Of a DNA stretch of 64,000 bases, positions 24,353-33,242 are shown piece after piece. Position numbers and translations under genes: made by a program. Origin of the DNA: Pseudomonas viridiflava (GTDB lineage: Bacteria; Pseudomonadota; Gammaproteobacteria; Pseudomonadales; Pseudomonadaceae); assembly GCF_900582625.1 (NCBI RefSeq), contig NZ_UTIQ01000327.1, positions 186,001 to 250,000 on the forward strand, in the 5' to 3' direction. Within the stretch, counting starts at the first letter, position 1; each line of letters begins with the position of its first letter. Below the pieces are notes generated by a model. It worked only from the letters and a program-made list of their open reading frames with translations, was not told the origin of the DNA and did not search any database.

Positions 24353-25299
24353 GCGACCTCCAGGTAAGACGTTTGAATGGCCTGGCCTAGCTTGCGCACC
24401 AGCAGGATGAAATCGGTGAGCCAGCCATGCAGGCCTTCGTCGAGCACTTCATTGATGCTGGTGTAACGCAGGCGCGCCTCCAGCTCCGCCGCCAGACGCT
24501 GCGCCGGCCGACCGTTTTCACCGGGCAGGCTGGCGAGCATCAGGTGCAGTTCGTCCATGCACGAGCGCAAGGAACGCGGTACATCGGGACGCAGCAACAG
24601 CAGCTCGGCCACCTTGCGGGTGCCGGGCGAGCCACGGTAGATCTCGGCAAATGCCTCGAACGACGACAGCGCCCGCAGCAAGGCGGTCCACTGGTAATAA
24701 CTGCGTGCCGGGCGACCATCGTTTTCATCGATGTCTTCGCCGAGCATTTCGTAGCGGGCATCGAGCAGGCGCAGGGTGTTATCCGCGCGCTCGATGAATG
24801 TACCCAGGCGAATAAAGCGGTACGGGTCGCCGCGCATGATGGTGCCGAAGGTGGCGCCCCGGAACAGGTGCGAACGTTCCTTCGCCCACTCGCAGAAGCG
24901 GCTGATGCCGTAACGGCCCAGACCCTGTTCAGCGATGCCACGAATTTCCAGCCAGGTGGCGTTGATGTTTTCCCACATGTCGGCCGTGATGCGACCGCGC
25001 ACGGCATGGGCGTTGGTGCGCGCCGCTTGCAGGCAGCAGTAAATGCTGGCCGGGTTTTCCGAATCCAAGGCGAAGAAGTGCAACATGCGCTCGGCATGCA
25101 ACGGGCCGTGACGCTCCAGGTATTCGTCCAGCGTGCCGGTGATCAACAGCGGCAGCGCCAGCTCTTCCAGGCCGTTGCCGCGCCCGTCTTGCGGCATCAG
25201 CGATAGCGAATAGCTCACTTCCAACATGCGCGCGAGGTTCTCGGCACGCTCCAGGTAACGGGACATCCAGTACAGGTCAGAGGCAGTGCGGCTCAGCAT
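24349..25299 (-). CDS. Alpha-E domain protein of the Anbu operon
   Basis: A 316-residue all-helical Alpha-E (COG2307) protein, starting MLSRTASDLYWMSRYLERAE, the family signature. It is a predicted partner of circularly permuted ATP-grasp enzymes in peptide-bond-forming systems. ATG 25299 is used; the open frame extends to 25683 but that part is a shadow of the upstream gene. It begins 2 bp after the upstream gene's stop and overlaps the next gene by 4 bp, so all are coupled. Confidence 0.92.
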   Translation of the reverse strand: MLSRTASDLYWMSRYLERAENLARMLEVSYSLSLMPQDGRGNGLEELALPLLITGTLDEYLERHGPLHAERMLHFFALDSENPASIYCCLQAARTNAHAVRGRITADMWENINATWLEIRGIAEQGLGRYGISRFCEWAKERSHLFRGATFGTIMRGDPYRFIRLGTFIERADNTLRLLDARYEMLGEDIDENDGRPARSYYQWTALLRALSSFEAFAEIYRGSPGTRKVAELLLLRPDVPRSLRSCMDELHLMLASLPGENGRPAQRLAAELEARLRYTSINEVLDEGLHGWLTDFILLVRKLGQAIQTSYLEVA

Positions 25300-25301
25300 A
25301 A

Positions 25302-26711
25302 TTAGTCCTCCACCACCCAGGTGTCTTTGGTGCCACCGCCTTGCGACGAGTTCACCACCAGCGACCCTTCTCGCAGCGCCACGCGGGTCAGGCCGCCTGG
25401 CACTACACGGGTGTCTTTGCCGGACAACACGAAGGGGCGCAAATCGATATGGCGGGGGGCGATGCCGTTTTCGACAAAGGTCGGGCACGTTGAAAGACAC
25501 AACGTCGGTTGCGCGATGTACGCCTCGGGGCGAGCGATCAACCGGGCGCGGAAGGTTTCGATTTCCGCCTTGCTGGCCGCCGGCCCCACCAACATGCCGT
25601 AGCCGCCGGAGCCTTGGGTTTCCTTGACCACCAAGTGTTCCAGATTGGCCAGCACGTGCTGCAACTCCACCGGCTTGCGGCACTGGAAGGTCGGCACGTT
25701 TTTCAGAATCGGTTCTTCGTCGAGGTAGAAGCGGATCATCTCGCCGACGTAGGGATAAATGGATTTGTCGTCGGCCACGCCCGTGCCGATGGCGTTGGCC
25801 AGCACCACATTGCCGCTGCGGTAGGTCGAGAGCAGACCCGGCACACCGAGCATGGAGTCGGGGTTGAATGCCAATGGGTCGAGGAAGGCGTCGTCGAGAC
25901 GGCGGTAAATCACATCCACCTGCTTGGCGCCGGCGGTGGTGCGCATAAAGACTTTGTCGTCGCGCACGAACAGGTCGGCGCCTTCGACCAGTTCCACGCC
26001 CATTTCGCGGGCCAGAAACGCGTGCTCGAAGTACGCGCTGTTAAAGCGCCCTGGCGTCAGCACCACCACGTTGGGGTTATCCAGCGGGCTGGAGCTTTTC
26101 AGGGTGTCGAGCAGCAAATTGGGGTAGTGGTCGATGGGCAGCACGCGCTGGGCGGCGAACAGCTCGGGGAACAGGCGCATCATCATTTTGCGGTCTTCGA
26201 GCATGTAGCTCACGCCGCTGGGGGTCCGCAGGTTGTCTTCGAGCACGTAATACGTGCCATCGCCATCGCGCACCAGGTCAACGCCGGAGATATGCGCGTA
26301 CAGATCGCGGTGCAGATTCAGGCCCTGCATCGCCAGTTGGTAACCCTCGTTGGCCAGCACCTGCTCCGCCGGAATGATGCCGGCCTTGATGATGCGTTGG
26401 TCGTGGTAAAGGTCGGCGAGAAACATATTCAACGCCTGCACCCGCTGGATGCAGCCGCGCTCGACAATGCGCCACTCACTGGCCGGAATGCTGCGCGGAA
26501 TGATGTCGAAGGGAATAAGCCGCTCGGTGCCTTGGTCGTCGCCGTATAAGGTGAACGTGATGCCGGCGCGGTGAAACAGCAGATCAGCTTCGCGGCGGCG
26601 CTGCGCCAGCAACTCATCCGGGGTGTCGGCCAACCAGCGCGCGAACTCCCGGTAATGCGGACGGCATTCGCCGTTCGCCAGGTACATCTCGTCATAAAAG
26701 GTGCGGGTCAT
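25302..26711 (-). CDS. Circularly permuted ATP-grasp protein of the Anbu operon
   Basis: A 469-residue protein of the COG2308/CP_ATPgrasp_2 family, predicted to form amide (peptide) bonds at the cost of ATP. Visible blocks: YYVLEDNLRTPSGVSYMLED, LVVKETQGSGGYGMLVGP (nucleotide-binding glycine loop) and HIDLRPFVLSGKDTRVVPGG. It is the first gene of the operon ATP-grasp, alpha-E, transglutaminase, Anbu. Comparative work by others links these families to a peptide synthesis and degradation system, but the product is unknown. Confidence 0.92.
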   Translation of the reverse strand: MTRTFYDEMYLANGECRPHYREFARWLADTPDELLAQRRREADLLFHRAGITFTLYGDDQGTERLIPFDIIPRSIPASEWRIVERGCIQRVQALNMFLADLYHDQRIIKAGIIPAEQVLANEGYQLAMQGLNLHRDLYAHISGVDLVRDGDGTYYVLEDNLRTPSGVSYMLEDRKMMMRLFPELFAAQRVLPIDHYPNLLLDTLKSSSPLDNPNVVVLTPGRFNSAYFEHAFLAREMGVELVEGADLFVRDDKVFMRTTAGAKQVDVIYRRLDDAFLDPLAFNPDSMLGVPGLLSTYRSGNVVLANAIGTGVADDKSIYPYVGEMIRFYLDEEPILKNVPTFQCRKPVELQHVLANLEHLVVKETQGSGGYGMLVGPAASKAEIETFRARLIARPEAYIAQPTLCLSTCPTFVENGIAPRHIDLRPFVLSGKDTRVVPGGLTRVALREGSLVVNSSQGGGTKDTWVVED

Positions 26712-27632
26712 GCCGTACTCCTTGTCACCCGGACGTGCATAGGTATTGCAAAGCCCGAGCCATCCGTCTTATTCGTTAAGTATCAATGACTTGAAAATAA
26801 GACACTCACCCTGCGCACCAGAATCGCGCATTCCTTGACGCACCGTGCGTGGCCACGCCCTGTTGCGCGGCACCCTTGAAGATAGCCGCTTCGCTTGGGT
26901 GTTTCCTTATGACCAGTGGAGTTGGGGTTGATTGCAATTAAATATGGGGGATGGCTTCGAGGATCGGCGCGGTCGACGGTTGGGGTTCTAGGTTCGTTCA
27001 GGTAATGGTGCTCGCCATGCAAGCCTGGATCCCGAATCGTCGGACCGCCGCCTTCGCGAGGATGACGGTGGTTTTGAGGGATGGCCGTGTGTCAACTGAC
27101 GCATTGCAGGTGTACAGAAATTCCAAACTAAACCTCCGTCATTCCCGCGAAAGCGGGGATCCAGTATTTCGGAAGGATCGCCTTTCCCTGAACGACTCTG
27201 GATCCCGAATCGTCGGACCGCCGCCTTCGCGAGGATGACGGAGGTTTTGAGGGATGGCCGTGTGTCAACTGACGCATTGCAGGTGTACAGAAATTCCAAA
27301 CTAGACCTCCGTCATCCTCGCGAAAGCGGGGATCCAGTATTTCGGAAGGATCGCCTTTCCCTGAACGACTCTGGATCCCCGCGTTCGCGAGGATGACGGA
27401 GGTTTTTAGTGCTGGCGGTGTTCTTGATGACGATTCGCAGGAGTACAAAAATTCCAAACAAAACACCCGTCATCCTCGCGAACGCGGGGATCCAGTATTT
27501 CGGAGGGATCGCCTTTCCCTGAGCGACCCTGGATCCCCGCCTTCGCGAGGATGACGGAGGTTTTTTGTAGTAGCTCGTTCTTACTGACGAATCGCAGAAG
27601 TACGGAGCCCCCAACAAAACACCCTCCCCACC
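26712..27632. repeat. Gene-free region with a tandem array of palindromic repeats
   Basis: About 920 bp without a credible gene. From 27026 to 27561 it holds one half copy (27026-27067) and three full copies (about 27134-27249, 27306-27403, 27465-27561) of a palindromic unit. Each full unit opens GTCATxCxCGCGAAxGCGGG with GATCCAG, has a centre rich in ATTTCGGA-GGATCGCCTTTCCCTGA, and closes with the mirror image ending GAGGATGACGG. The first two spacers are nearly identical (about 60-66 bp, with GCATTGCAGGTGTACAGAAA), so the period is about 160-172 bp. Copy 1 has about 15 extra bp (GAATCGTCGGACCGCC) in its right arm, also present in the half copy. 26712-26940 shows nothing beyond an AT-rich upstream region of the ATP-grasp gene. 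Confidence 0.85.
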
Positions 27633-28340
27633 TCACCCAAACGCCAACCCCAACCACCGCCGATAAAACCCCTCCGCCACCGCATTCAACGCCGCCACCT
27701 TCTCCGGCAAATCCTCAAGCATCTTGCGTTTCGACTGCTGACTCGGCTGGGTCTCGTCCAGCAAATGCTCAAAGTCGTTCAGCCACAGCTGCACCAGTTC
27801 TTCGGTCATTTCCGGGTGCCCTTGCAGGGCGAGAATCTTGCCGCCCCAGGCAAACGCCTGGTTCGGGCACCACGGGCTTGAAAGTAAGCGCTGGGCACCG
27901 GGTGGCAGATCAAAGGTGTCGCCGTGCCATTGGTAGATGGGGAATTCGTCCGGCAGGTGTTCCAGCCACGGGCTGGGCTCGGTCTGGATGGCCTGCCACA
28001 GCGGCTGCCAGCCGATTTCCCGGTATGGCATGCGGTGCACTTGCGCGCCGAGCGCCCTGGCCAGCAGTTGGCCGCCGAGGCAATGGCCAATCAGGGGAAT
28101 GTCGCGGGCGATAAACCGTTGCACGGCGGCAATTTCGGTTTCCAGCCACGGCAAGGGATCGTTGACGCTCATGGGCCCGCCCATAATCGCTACGGCTTTG
28201 GGCCGCTCAAGGTCGAAATCGTCAAGCTCGTTAAGGTCGGCGCGCAGCACGGAAAAATCCAGCTGGCGCTCGTCGAGCACCCGCGCCAGGTAGCCCGGCG
28301 GGCAATAGTCGACGTGGGTAAGAATCAGAATGTCGCTCAT
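27633..28340 (-). CDS. Class I glutamine amidotransferase-like protein
   Basis: A 235-residue GATase1 protein resembling the GMP-synthase-like group (YfeJ type). The triad is complete: Cys87 in GHCLGGQLLA, His175 and Glu177 in LQGHPEMT. It is predicted to release ammonia from glutamine or, as in several relatives, to hydrolyse gamma-glutamyl compounds. It has no fused synthetase domain. The gene stands alone, downstream of rraB on the same strand with a 142-bp gap; the repeat array follows its stop. Confidence 0.85.
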   Translation of the reverse strand: MSDILILTHVDYCPPGYLARVLDERQLDFSVLRADLNELDDFDLERPKAVAIMGGPMSVNDPLPWLETEIAAVQRFIARDIPLIGHCLGGQLLARALGAQVHRMPYREIGWQPLWQAIQTEPSPWLEHLPDEFPIYQWHGDTFDLPPGAQRLLSSPWCPNQAFAWGGKILALQGHPEMTEELVQLWLNDFEHLLDETQPSQQSKRKMLEDLPEKVAALNAVAEGFYRRWLGLAFG

Positions 28341-28482
28341 CGCTGAACCGCCTCTTTCTTTTCCACCTGATCAGGCAAACCTCGTGCCGAGGCAGAGTCA
28401 GCGTTTCAGAAAAGTGTCGCCGGGCACCGACCCGCTTGTAGCCGGCCGGTGCATTCGCGGTGTGGCGCCTGTTATTGGCGGG

Positions 28483-28824
28483 TCAGACCCGCAACCCTTT
28501 GAGTTCCTGCGTAACACCCCAGCCGTCGAGCACGCCACCCAACGGGGCGACCATCGACTCCAAGTCATGTTCGAACGCACCAATGCCGTCATAGGTGGCG
28601 TACATGACTTTGCTGATCAACACGTGCCAGGCGCCGTCATCACGCTCGCTCACCTGGGCATTGAGTACTTCACTGCGGAATTTTTTCGCCACCATGCGGG
28701 CCCGCTCCTCATCGGGAAATATGGCGTAGAACTCGATTGGGTGGATGCGGGCGAAGTCGAAGCCGCCCTCTTTCATCCGGCGCAACACATTGCTGCTGAT
28801 GTCGTTATGGCTTGCTGTGCTCAT
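28483..28824 (-). CDS. rraB: RraB-family regulator of RNase E
   Basis: A 113-residue protein with the RraB fold: RMKEGGFDFARIHPIEFYAIFPDEERA, then the YATYDGIGAFEHDLESMVAPLGGVLDGWG block that is characteristic of the family. RraB binds RNase E and reduces its mRNA cleavage in E. coli. Length matches. There is 208 bp before the next gene, with no clear feature. Function is inferred from family only. Confidence 0.85.
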   Translation of the reverse strand: MSTASHNDISSNVLRRMKEGGFDFARIHPIEFYAIFPDEERARMVAKKFRSEVLNAQVSERDDGAWHVLISKVMYATYDGIGAFEHDLESMVAPLGGVLDGWGVTQELKGLRV

Positions 28825-29033
28825 GATGCGACCCCCTCACATGCGATGGATGGTTTGACCGCTTTCCCATTGCTGCTGCCAGCTGACTGCGCTGACGTCG
28901 CGACAGATCCGAAAGACCCATCACCCGAGGCTTGTTGCATTTGCGTACTGCGGCGTAGAGCGTGTGCTAGCGGGCGCCCAGGGAGGACGCCCTGTTTCAG
29001 CGTAGTGCCTTTCCCATATTTGTGCAGCTTTGG

Positions 29034-29981
29034 TTACAGCGCTTTTTGCGCGGCAACGGCGGCAAAGCGCGTCTGAATAAAACTCGAAACCCGCGTCATG
29101 GCCAGATCGGCGATATCCAGCAAGCCGGCGTGGGCCTGAAAAACATGCCAGCAGCCGGGGTAGCGTTGCAGGTGCACGTCAACGCCCGCCGCCGTTGCGC
29201 GCTCGGCAAGACGCAGGCTGTCGTTGAGCAGCACTTCGTCTTCGCCGACCTGAATAAGCATGGGCGGCAAGCCCGAGAGATCGGCGTATACCGGCGACAG
29301 AAACGGGTCACGCCGGTCGATGCCCGGCGGGCAGAACAGCGAGCCGGCCTGGGTAATCCAGGCCACGCTCAGCAACGGATCGCCAGCAGGCGGTTGATGC
29401 AACTGGCTGAGGCTGGCATCGGTCAGCGGCGAGAAACACACCAGCGCCGCCGGCATTGGCAGCCCGGCCCGCTTGATGCGCAGCACCAGCCCCAGCGCCA
29501 GGTTGCCGCCAGCGGAATCGCCGCCCAGCATGATCTGCTCGCCGCTGTAACCCTGATCCAGCAGCGCCTGATACGCCGCAACGGCATCATTGAGCCCGGC
29601 GGGAAACGGGTGCTCCGGCGCCAGCCGATAATCCAGTGCGCACACCGCCATTTTTCCGCGTTTGGCCAGGTGGCCGGTCATGGCGCGATGGGTGGCAGGC
29701 GAGCCGATCAGGTAACCACCGCCGTGGAAATACAGCATCACCCGCTCGCCGCCCTCCTCCGGGCGCTGCCATTCACAGGCGCGCCCCGCCAGCATTGCAG
29801 ACTCAAGCCGCACGCCGCGCGGCGTTATGGTCGACTTGGTCAGCACGCGCAGCACCATGCGCTGCCCGGCAATGGGCATGGCCGGGCGGATAAGGCCGCG
29901 AAAGAACAGGATCATGCTGGTACGCAACACACGGGCTAACACGCGCTGGCTCAAGCGCGGCGGTTCAACGAATGCAGTCAT
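29034..29981 (-). CDS. Hormone-sensitive-lipase-family carboxylesterase
   Basis: A 315-residue alpha/beta hydrolase of the HSL family (family IV): oxyanion motif H86GGG in LYFHGGGYLIGSP, nucleophile Ser156 in GGDSAGGN, acid in QVGEDEVLLND and His in GCWHVFQ. An N-terminal helical cap precedes. The start is ATG 29981, which overlaps the end of the monooxygenase gene by 17 bp; the longer open frame to 30275 lies inside that gene. Coupling with a Baeyer-Villiger-type enzyme suggests it hydrolyses the ester or lactone made from a ketone. Confidence 0.9.
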   Translation of the reverse strand: MTAFVEPPRLSQRVLARVLRTSMILFFRGLIRPAMPIAGQRMVLRVLTKSTITPRGVRLESAMLAGRACEWQRPEEGGERVMLYFHGGGYLIGSPATHRAMTGHLAKRGKMAVCALDYRLAPEHPFPAGLNDAVAAYQALLDQGYSGEQIMLGGDSAGGNLALGLVLRIKRAGLPMPAALVCFSPLTDASLSQLHQPPAGDPLLSVAWITQAGSLFCPPGIDRRDPFLSPVYADLSGLPPMLIQVGEDEVLLNDSLRLAERATAAGVDVHLQRYPGCWHVFQAHAGLLDIADLAMTRVSSFIQTRFAAVAAQKAL

Positions 29982-31440
29982 AGTGGGCAAGCTCCGGGCG
30001 ACGGGTTTGGTGGCGGTAAGTAAAGGTGAAGCCAGGCCAGTTATTGGTGTTCTTGCCACTGGCGGTCTTGTACCAACTGTCACAGCCCTGCTGCCAGATC
30101 GAACGGTCGATGGCCTTGTGCAGGGACTGGTTGAACTGCGCCTGCACCGTGGGTTTGAGGTCCATGTAGCGCAGTTGATGCTGCTGCAACTGTTGCAGGC
30201 AGCCGAGCACGTAGCTGAATTGGCTTTCCAGCATGTAAATGATTGAGTTGTGGCCCAGGTTGGTGTTGGGGCCATAGAGGATGAACAGGTTGGGAAACCC
30301 GCTGACGCTGATGCCCAGATACGCCTCGGCGCCCTCCTTCCAGGCGGCGTTCAGGTCGCGCCCGTTGAGCCCGGTGATGTGCATGGGCGCGAGAAAATCG
30401 GTGGCCGCGAAGCCGGTGCCGTAGATGATCGCGTCCACCTCGCGCTCGCGCCCATCGGCGGTGCGGATGCCGGTGGCGGTCACCGCTTCGATTTCCTCGC
30501 CCACCACCTCGACATTGGCCCGCGTCAGCGCCGGGAAGTAGTCATTGGAAATCAGGATGCGCTTGCAGCCCATGGGGTAATCGGGCGACAGGCGCTGGCG
30601 AAAGGCGGGGTCGGCAACGCTGCGGTTCAGGTGCAGGCGAAAGCGCAGCTGCATGGCGGTCATCAATTTGGGCACCACGGTGAACGCCAGCACCCGCGCT
30701 TCGTGCTGAATGTATTTGAGGCAGCGGTCCACGGTTTGCAGCCACGGCAAACGGCGCATCACGGCGATTTCCCACGAGCGATAGGCGCGGTCTGGCTTGT
30801 GCAGCACATACGCCGGCGAGCGCTGGAACACATGCAGCTGCGCCACCTGCGGGGCAATCTGCGGAATGAACTGAATGGCGCTGGCGCCCGTGCCAATCAC
30901 CGCCACGCGTTTGCCGCTGAGGTCGTAGTCGGCGTTCCAGCGAGCCGAGTGAAAGGCTTCGCCGGTGAACTTCTCAAGCCCGGCGATGCGCGGCAGCAGC
31001 GGGCGGTTGAGTTGCCCGCAAGCGCTCACTAAAGCCTGAGCGTTAAACGTTTCGCCATCGGTGCAGGTGACTTGCCACACACCGGCTTCGGCGTCGAACA
31101 CGGCACTGGCCACCTCGCGGTTGAAGCGTATGTGCGGGCGCACTTGGTACTTGTCGGCGCAGTGCTGCTGGTAGGCAAATATTTCCGCCTGGGGCGCAAA
31201 CTTGCGCGTCCAGTCGGTTTTGGGCTCGAAGGAGAAGGAATACAGGTGCGAAGGCACATCGCAGGCGGCGCCAGGGTAGCGGTTGTCCCGCCAGGTGCCG
31301 CCCAGGTCGCCGGCTTTTTCCAGCAGGACGAAATCGCCGATGCCGGCGCGCTTGAGGGTAATTGCCAAGCCGATGCCAGCGAAGCCGGCACCGATAATCA
31401 GCACACGCAACGGCGCGGCTGACGGGGACGTTTTAGTCAT
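29965..31440 (-). CDS. Flavin-containing Baeyer-Villiger-type monooxygenase
   Basis: A 491-residue flavoprotein with FAD motif GAGFAG (17-22), LGGTWRDNRYPGAACDVPSH typical of BVMOs, and NADPH motif GTGASAIQF (about 183-191). The type I fingerprint reads F158-x-G160-x3-H164-x3-W168, but residue 169 is Asn where Pro or Asp is usual. It should insert oxygen next to a ketone carbonyl using NADPH and O2. The esterase gene starts inside its 3' end. Function as a BVMO is likely; substrate unknown. Confidence 0.88.
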   Translation of the reverse strand: MTKTSPSAAPLRVLIIGAGFAGIGLAITLKRAGIGDFVLLEKAGDLGGTWRDNRYPGAACDVPSHLYSFSFEPKTDWTRKFAPQAEIFAYQQHCADKYQVRPHIRFNREVASAVFDAEAGVWQVTCTDGETFNAQALVSACGQLNRPLLPRIAGLEKFTGEAFHSARWNADYDLSGKRVAVIGTGASAIQFIPQIAPQVAQLHVFQRSPAYVLHKPDRAYRSWEIAVMRRLPWLQTVDRCLKYIQHEARVLAFTVVPKLMTAMQLRFRLHLNRSVADPAFRQRLSPDYPMGCKRILISNDYFPALTRANVEVVGEEIEAVTATGIRTADGREREVDAIIYGTGFAATDFLAPMHITGLNGRDLNAAWKEGAEAYLGISVSGFPNLFILYGPNTNLGHNSIIYMLESQFSYVLGCLQQLQQHQLRYMDLKPTVQAQFNQSLHKAIDRSIWQQGCDSWYKTASGKNTNNWPGFTFTYRHQTRRPELAHYDCIR

Positions 31441-31532
31441 TGTTGTTATCCCGATGGTCGTCGGGGCTAAGACTAAAGCGTGCGCACGGACAGAAACAAC
31501 GGGTACGTTCGTGCTAGCTCAAAACGCACCGG

Positions 31533-32363
31533 TTATTGGCGGACTAGGCGTCGATTGTCCGGGGTAATGGGGCCAAGGCTGCGGTAAGGATTGATGTCCA
31601 GGCCACCCCGACGCACATAGCGGGCGTAAACGGTCAGGCTTTCGGGCTGCAGCAGGCGTTGCAGATCAAGAAAAATGCGCTCCACGCACTGCTCGTGAAA
31701 GTCCGCGTGCTGGCGAAAGCTCACCAGATACGCCAGCAGACTGGCCGCATCCAGCGCCGGCCCACGGTAGCTGACCACCACAGTGCCCCAGTCCGGCTGG
31801 CCGGTAACCGGGCAGTTGGACTTGAGCAAATGGCTATGCAGGCTCTCCTCCACCACGCGGGCGGTATCGCAACGCAGCAGCTCGGGCTGCGGCTGCGCGT
31901 AATTGTTGATGGCCACGTCGAGCCCATCAATGCAGCGCCCCGGCAGCGCCGTCACGCCCTCTGCTTCCACCTCCGCCAGACTGCGCACCCGCACGCCAAC
32001 CGGCTTGCCGGCGGCGGCGCTGAGGTCTTTTTCCAGCACCGCCTGCAACTCGCCCGCCGTGGAAAATACGCTCTGGTTCAGGGAGTTGAGATACAGCTTG
32101 AAGGACTTGGATTCGATGATATTGGGCGAGTCCGCAGGAATCGCAAACTCACCAATCGCCACCACCGGCTTGCCCGAGGGCAACAGCCAGGACAGCTCGA
32201 AGCAATTCCAGAAATCGACACCCTGATACGGCAACGTTTCAGCCGTAAGGCCCAACTCGGCCCATTTCGGCGCGCGGGGAATGGGGTACAGCAGCGACGG
32301 CGTGTAGGTAGCGATGTATTCGCTGGCCTTGCCTAATGGGGAGTGTTCGACGGCGGAATGCAT
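31533..32363 (-). CDS. queF: NADPH-dependent 7-cyano-7-deazaguanine reductase
   Basis: A 276-residue long-form QueF, reducing preQ0 to preQ1 for queuosine in tRNA. Catalytic Cys184 and Asp191 lie in SNCPVTGQPDWG; the NADPH motif ESKSFKLYLNS is at 84-94. Length is that of the two-domain E. coli type. The start is ATG 32363 (MHSAVEHSPLGK), matching the family, rather than the open frame to 32396. A strong terminator for the upstream ABC genes separates it from yadH. Confidence 0.95.
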   Translation of the reverse strand: MHSAVEHSPLGKASEYIATYTPSLLYPIPRAPKWAELGLTAETLPYQGVDFWNCFELSWLLPSGKPVVAIGEFAIPADSPNIIESKSFKLYLNSLNQSVFSTAGELQAVLEKDLSAAAGKPVGVRVRSLAEVEAEGVTALPGRCIDGLDVAINNYAQPQPELLRCDTARVVEESLHSHLLKSNCPVTGQPDWGTVVVSYRGPALDAASLLAYLVSFRQHADFHEQCVERIFLDLQRLLQPESLTVYARYVRRGGLDINPYRSLGPITPDNRRLVRQ

Positions 32364-32380
32364 GGCGGCGACCTGACGGT

Positions 32381-32416
32381 AAAAAAAACGCGGCAATTGT
32401 ATACAAATTGCCGCGT
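32381..32416 (-). terminator. Rho-independent terminator of yadG-yadH
   Basis: ACGCGGCAATT (32388-32398) pairs with AATTGCCGCGT (32406-32416). Reading leftward, the 11-bp stem is followed by eight T (A-run at 32381-32388). It lies 32 bp after the permease stop and ends just before the queF start. Confidence 0.92.
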
Positions 32417-32447
32417 CTTGGGACGTACGTTGGGGGTAGACAGGCGA

Positions 32448-33242
32448 TTACTGGCGCATGCCTCGCCCACTCTTCAGCAACTGCACACAGGCGATGTAAA
32501 GCACCGTAGTTGCCACGACCATAAAGCCGATGGCAATGCTGATGCGAATATCCGACACGCCCAAGATTCCGTAACGGAAGGCGTTAACCATGTGCAGCAC
32601 CGGGTTGGCCAGCGACACGGTTTGCCAGAACGGCGGCAGCAGGTTGATCGAATAGAACACCCCGCCCAGGTACGTCAGCGGCGTCAGCACGAAGGTCGGA
32701 ATAATCGAGATGTCGTCAAAGTTGCGCGCAAACACGGCGTTGATAAACCCGCACAGCGAAAACACCGTGGCGGTCAGCAGCACCACCAGCACAGTAATAC
32801 CCAGGTGGTGAACTTGCAGCTTGGTGAAGAACAGCGACAGGATCGTGACGATCACCCCCACTGCCAGGCCGCGCAGCACGCCGCCGATGACGTAGCCGAT
32901 GAGAATGGTGTGCGGCGACACCGGCGCCACCATCAGCTCTTCCACCGAACGCTGGAATTTGCTGCCGAAGAAGCTCGACACCACGTTGCCGTAGGCGTTG
33001 GTGATCACCGACATCATGATCAGGCCGGGCACGATGTACTGCATGTACGTAAAGCCGCCCATGTCGCCGATCTGCCGGCCGATCAGGTTGCCGAAGATGA
33101 CGAAGTACAAAACCATGGTGATCGCTGGCGGTAGCAAGGTTTGCGGCCAAATCCGCATAAAGCGGCGCACTTCGCGGTAGACGATGGTGTTGAGGGCAAC
33201 CCAGTTGGCTTGCAGTTCGTTGTTCAGATAGTCGTGTTTCAT
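32448..33242 (-). CDS. yadH: ABC-2 type exporter permease (YadH-like)
   Basis: A 264-residue inner-membrane protein with six hydrophobic segments of the ABC-2 type, starting MKHDYLNNELQANWVALNTI and containing the PLTYLGGVFYSINLLPPFWQ stretch and NPVLHMVNAFRYGILG typical of YadH/NodJ permeases. It forms the channel with the upstream ATPase; start overlaps that gene's stop by 4 bp. Cargo unknown. Confidence 0.9.
   Translation of the reverse strand: MKHDYLNNELQANWVALNTIVYREVRRFMRIWPQTLLPPAITMVLYFVIFGNLIGRQIGDMGGFTYMQYIVPGLIMMSVITNAYGNVVSSFFGSKFQRSVEELMVAPVSPHTILIGYVIGGVLRGLAVGVIVTILSLFFTKLQVHHLGITVLVVLLTATVFSLCGFINAVFARNFDDISIIPTFVLTPLTYLGGVFYSINLLPPFWQTVSLANPVLHMVNAFRYGILGVSDIRISIAIGFMVVATTVLYIACVQLLKSGRGMRQ

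Noticed and set aside
25300..25683. N-terminal extension of the alpha-E protein
   Set aside because: The family start MLSRTASDLYWMSRYLERAE is at 25299, and the upstream frame overlaps the ATP-grasp gene without similarity to anything.
27026..27561. CRISPR array
   Set aside because: Repeats are about 100 bp, palindromic, and the spacers are copies of one another rather than unique; no cas genes are present.
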